Of a stretch of DNA of 64,000 nucleotides, positions 62,016-64,000 are shown piece by piece. Numbering within the stretch: position 1 is the first letter of the stretch; the number at the start of each line of letters is the position of its first letter. Location of the stretch: assembly GCF_006088715.1 (NCBI RefSeq), contig NZ_CP030771.1, positions 9,546,001 to 9,610,000 on the forward strand, written 5' to 3'. Source of the DNA: Streptomyces sp. YIM 121038. GTDB lineage: Bacteria; Actinomycetota; Actinomycetes; Streptomycetales; Streptomycetaceae. The position numbers were made by a program, and so were the translations under genes. The notes beneath the pieces are model-generated. The model saw nothing but the letters and a program-made list of their open reading frames with translations. It had not been told where the DNA came from and did not search any database.

Positions 62016-62714
62016 TCAGCCGTCCAGGCGCTTCAGGAGCTCGGCGGCCACCGCGCCGGAGGACGCCGGGTTCTGACCGGTGATCAGACCGCGGTCGACG
62101 ACCACGTACGGGGCCCACGGCCGGCCCTCCTCGAAGGCGGCGCCCGCCTCGACGAGGCGGTCCTGGAGCAGCCACGCCGCCCTGTCCGCCAGACCCGCCT
62201 GGGTCTCCTCGGCGTTGGTGAAGCCGGTGAGGCGGTAGCCCGCGAAGGCATTGCTGCCGTCGGCGGTGGTGGCGGCGAGCAGCGCCGCAGTGGCGTGGCA
62301 CACGGTGGCGACCGGGGTGCCCGACTCCAGCGCGCGGACGAGCAGCCTGCCGGAGGCGGGGTGGACCGCCAGGTCCTCCATGGGGCCGTGGCCGCCCGGG
62401 TAGAAGACGGCGGCGTAGGCGTCCAGGTCCACGTCCTCCAGCCGGACGGGGGAGCGGAGTTCGGTGAACGCGGCGAGCGCGGCGGCGGTGTCGGCGGCGC
62501 CCTGCTCGCCGCCGTTCACCTCCGGCGCCAGGCTCGCCCGGTCCACGGGCGGTACGACACCGCCCGGCGTGGCCACCACGATCTCGTGGCCCGCGGCCTT
62601 GAGGGCCGCGTAGGGCGCCACCGCCTCCTCGGCCCAGAAGCCGGTCGGGTGCGGGGTGCCGTCGGCGAGGGTCCAGTGGGCGGCGCCGGTCATCACGAAA
62701 AGAATCTTCGACAT
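62016..62714 (-). CDS. DJ-1/PfpI family protein (Hsp31-like glyoxalase/chaperone)
   Basis: A 232-residue protein. The nucleophile elbow is [20 protein letters not shown] with the reactive Cys, preceded by the family segment [18 protein letters not shown] and [20 protein letters not shown] with the active-site Glu. Hsp31-like members act as glutathione-independent glyoxalases or holdases. Two direct repeats 22 nt upstream look like operator sites. The next aldo/keto reductase gene on the same strand is 236 bp away and might join it in carbonyl detoxification. Confidence 0.9.
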   Translation of the reverse strand: MSKILFVMTGAAHWTLADGTPHPTGFWAEEAVAPYAALKAAGHEIVVATPGGVVPPVDRASLAPEVNGGEQGAADTAAALAAFTELRSPVRLEDVDLDAYAAVFYPGGHGPMEDLAVHPASGRLLVRALESGTPVATVCHATAALLAATTADGSNAFAGYRLTGFTNAEETQAGLADRAAWLLQDRLVEAGAAFEEGRPWAPYVVVDRGLITGQNPASSGAVAAELLKRLDG

Positions 62715-62736
62715 GCCCCGAAGGTAGGCCGCTCAG

Positions 62737-62787
62737 GCCATAGGTATCCAATAGGGAAGTAAGTCGCTGCCATAGGAAATCCAATGG
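62737..62787. promoter_or_regulatory. tandem direct repeats upstream of the DJ-1 gene
   Basis: GCCATAGGTATCCAATAGG (62737-62755) and GCCATAGGAAATCCAATGG (62769-62787) match at 16 of 19 positions and are 32 bp apart, about three helix turns. They lie directly upstream of the DJ-1 start. Confidence 0.55.
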
Positions 62788-62939
62788 ACGGGAAGGGAAT
62801 ACCCGACGCCGGGCGGCGGCAGGCCCGAGCCCCCGTTCATCCTCCGTTCACAAGGGAATGAGACCGGCCGGCCTGGGGGTTGGAGGCACACATGCGTCGA
62901 CGGCAACGGGCCGTGACGCGTCCTGGCCTGGAGGACCTC

Positions 62940-63599
62940 ATGAGGATCGGCATCATCGGCGCGGGCAACATCGGCGGGAACCTCACCCGCCGTCTGACCG
63001 CACTCGGCCACGACGTGTCTGTGGCAAACTCCCGCGGCCCGCACACGCTCACCGCCCTCGCGGAGGAGACCGGGGCCACGCCCGTGACGGTGGCCGAGGC
63101 GGCGCGCGGCGCCGAGGTCGTCGTCGTGACGATCCCGCTCAAGAACATCCCCGACCTGCCGTCCGGCCTGTTCGACGGGGCCGCCGACGGCTTCGCCGTG
63201 ATCGACACCGGCAACTACTACCCGAAGGAGCGCGACGGCAGGATCGAGGCCATCGAGAACGGCCTGCCCGAGAGCCGCTGGACCGAGCAGCACATCGGCC
63301 ACCCGGTCATCAAGGCGTTCAACGGCACCTACGCCCAGGACATCCTCGACAAGCCCCTGCCCGCGGGCGACCCCGACCGCCTGGCCCTGCCCGTGGCCGG
63401 CGACGACCGGACGGCGAAGCGCACCGTCCGCGACCTCATCGACGCCCTCGGCTTCGACACCGTCGACGCGGGCGGCATCGACGACTCCTGGCGCCAGCAG
63501 CCCGACACCCCCGTCTACGGCCTGCGAGCGGGCACGGCGGAGGTCACCAAGGCCCTGGCGACGGCGAGCCCGGAACGGCCTGAGAACTTCCGGGCGTAG
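62940..63599 (+). CDS. NADP/F420-type oxidoreductase (NADPH-dependent F420 reductase family fold)
   Basis: A 219-residue protein with an N-terminal dinucleotide fold, MRIGIIGAGNIGGNLTRRLT, and the family segments TIPLKNIPDLPSGLFDG and HPVIKAFNGTYAQDILDKPL. Members move hydride between F420 or a flavin and NADP, or act on small substrates; the Pyrrol_reduct-like fold is clear but the substrate is not. GGAGG lies 5 nt before the ATG at 62940, which also gives the canonical N-terminus. It is divergent from the DJ-1 gene. Confidence 0.85.
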   Translation: MRIGIIGAGNIGGNLTRRLTALGHDVSVANSRGPHTLTALAEETGATPVTVAEAARGAEVVVVTIPLKNIPDLPSGLFDGAADGFAVIDTGNYYPKERDGRIEAIENGLPESRWTEQHIGHPVIKAFNGTYAQDILDKPLPAGDPDRLALPVAGDDRTAKRTVRDLIDALGFDTVDAGGIDDSWRQQPDTPVYGLRAGTAEVTKALATASPERPENFRA

Positions 63600-63656
63600 G
63601 CGTAGGCACAGCGGCCCGGTCCGGCATCCCCTTTCCGCCGCATGATCACCCCTGGG

Positions 63657-63662
63657 TAGATT
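63657..63662 (+). promoter_or_regulatory. -10 element of a leaderless promoter
   Basis: TAGATT ends 6 nt before the ATG at 63669, which fixes the start of the MurJ-like gene. Confidence 0.55.
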
Positions 63663-63668
63663 GGCGCG

Positions 63669-64000
63669 ATGACGGAGAGGGCGAACATCCCGGCGGACTT
63701 ATCACCGGGCGAGCAGCGGGACGGGCGAGGGGCACGGGGCAGCAGGCGGGGACGGCACGCCGCGCCGAAGCGCGGAGCCAAGGCGGGGAGAGCCGGAGCC
63801 AAGGCGAGGAAGGGCGCTGCCCGGCCGGGAAAGGGCGGCGGCCTCGCCCGGTCTTCGCTCCTGATGGCGCTGGGCACCGTCGTGTCCCGAGCGACCGGCC
63901 TCATCCGGCAGGTCCTCCAGGCGGCCGCACTCGGCACCGGCCTGCTGGCCAGCACGTACAACACGGCGAACACCGTGCCGACGGGCCTGTACACCCTGCT
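63669..64000 (+). CDS. murJ: MurJ/MviN-like lipid II flippase, 5' end only
   Basis: The first 110 codons are present. A basic cytosolic tail of about 55 residues rich in Lys, Arg, Ala and Gly (RHAAPKRGAKAGRAGAKARK) precedes the MurJ core SLLMALGTVVSRATGLIRQV with LQAAALGTGLLASTYNTANT and VPTGLYTL, the conserved first helix of this MOP-superfamily flippase that moves lipid II across the membrane. The remaining membrane segments lie beyond the window. It could be a paralogue rather than the essential copy; the long basic tail is common in actinomycetes. Confidence 0.85.
   Translation, partial: MTERANIPADLSPGEQRDGRGARGSRRGRHAAPKRGAKAGRAGAKARKGAARPGKGGGLARSSLLMALGTVVSRATGLIRQVLQAAALGTGLLASTYNTANTVPTGLYTL

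Noticed and set aside
63515..63994. Minus-strand ORF of 159 codons opposite the MurJ-like gene
   Set aside because: It is antisense to a clear MurJ N-terminus with a leaderless promoter.

Overview
The window is a typical Streptomyces-type actinomycete chromosome segment. Its base composition is very GC-rich with a strong third-position GC bias. It carries lineage markers: an SsgA-like sporulation protein, a snapalysin-type metalloprotease, an SMPI-type protease inhibitor, mycothiol-dependent formaldehyde detoxification, a DUF5999 protein, DmdR/IdeR-type iron boxes and a cysteine-free ribosomal protein L32 behind a Zur-like box. I see no rRNA, tRNA, CRISPR array, insertion sequence or phage. 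The gene content (many regulators, efflux pumps, secreted enzymes, acetyltransferases) suggests an accessory or arm-proximal region.

Layout. 1-2 kb: end of a sigma-factor locus and small secreted or lipoproteins. 2.3-8.2 kb: an acetyltransferase, a pair of His/Cys-rich membrane proteins flanking two tandem palindromes, then an operon of a cysteine-synthase-like PLP enzyme, an MFS exporter and a DUF1015 protein. 8.2-16 kb: snapalysin, a TetR/DUF2867 divergent pair, ATP-dependent DNA ligase, a fused carboxyltransferase, a tiny secreted peptide and a striking ECF sigma factor fused to a membrane domain and a Pro/Thr stalk. 16-26 kb: SsgA-like protein, iron-boxed siderophore-interacting protein, oxidoreductase plus D-Ala-D-Ala carboxypeptidase, carboxylate-amine ligase, MFS/AraC pair, protease inhibitor, XRE-cupin regulator and a secreted serine protease. 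26-31.5 kb: AraC-GyrI regulator, a dialkylglycine decarboxylase with its divergent LysR regulator, a Tat-exported lactonase and a DinB-like protein. 31.6-41 kb: glutathione peroxidase, a FetB-like permease, mscR plus metallo-beta-lactamase hydrolase, an iron-boxed DUF2470 protein, isochorismatase, a frameshifted ketopantoate reductase, a second lactonase and PaaX/GNAT. 41-50.8 kb: DUF418 membrane protein, AraC, quinone oxidoreductase, a secreted TNT-domain protein with a small partner gene, L32 paralogue, a decayed AraC remnant, a glutathionyl-hydroquinone-reductase-like protein and a P450/TetR pair. 50.8-64 kb: MFS/CGNR pair, HD protein, WYL regulator/RidA pair, PAP2 membrane enzyme, methionyl-tRNA synthetase with a leader-peptide attenuator, a further MFS, aldo/keto reductase, DJ-1 protein, an F420/NADP-type oxidoreductase and the start of a MurJ-like flippase.

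The items most worth attention are: the cysteine-synthase-like/MFS/DUF1015 operon, which may make and export an O-phosphoserine-derived amino acid; the sigma factor carrying its own membrane and cell-wall extension; the methionine-codon leader peptide and terminator before metG; the TNT toxin-like gene with its small downstream partner; and several clear operator architectures (tandem palindromes, quadruple CGTTAC half-sites, iron, Zur-like, Crp-like and LacI-like boxes). Many genes appear to be transcribed as leaderless mRNAs, with a TANNNT -10 element 6-7 nt before the start codon.
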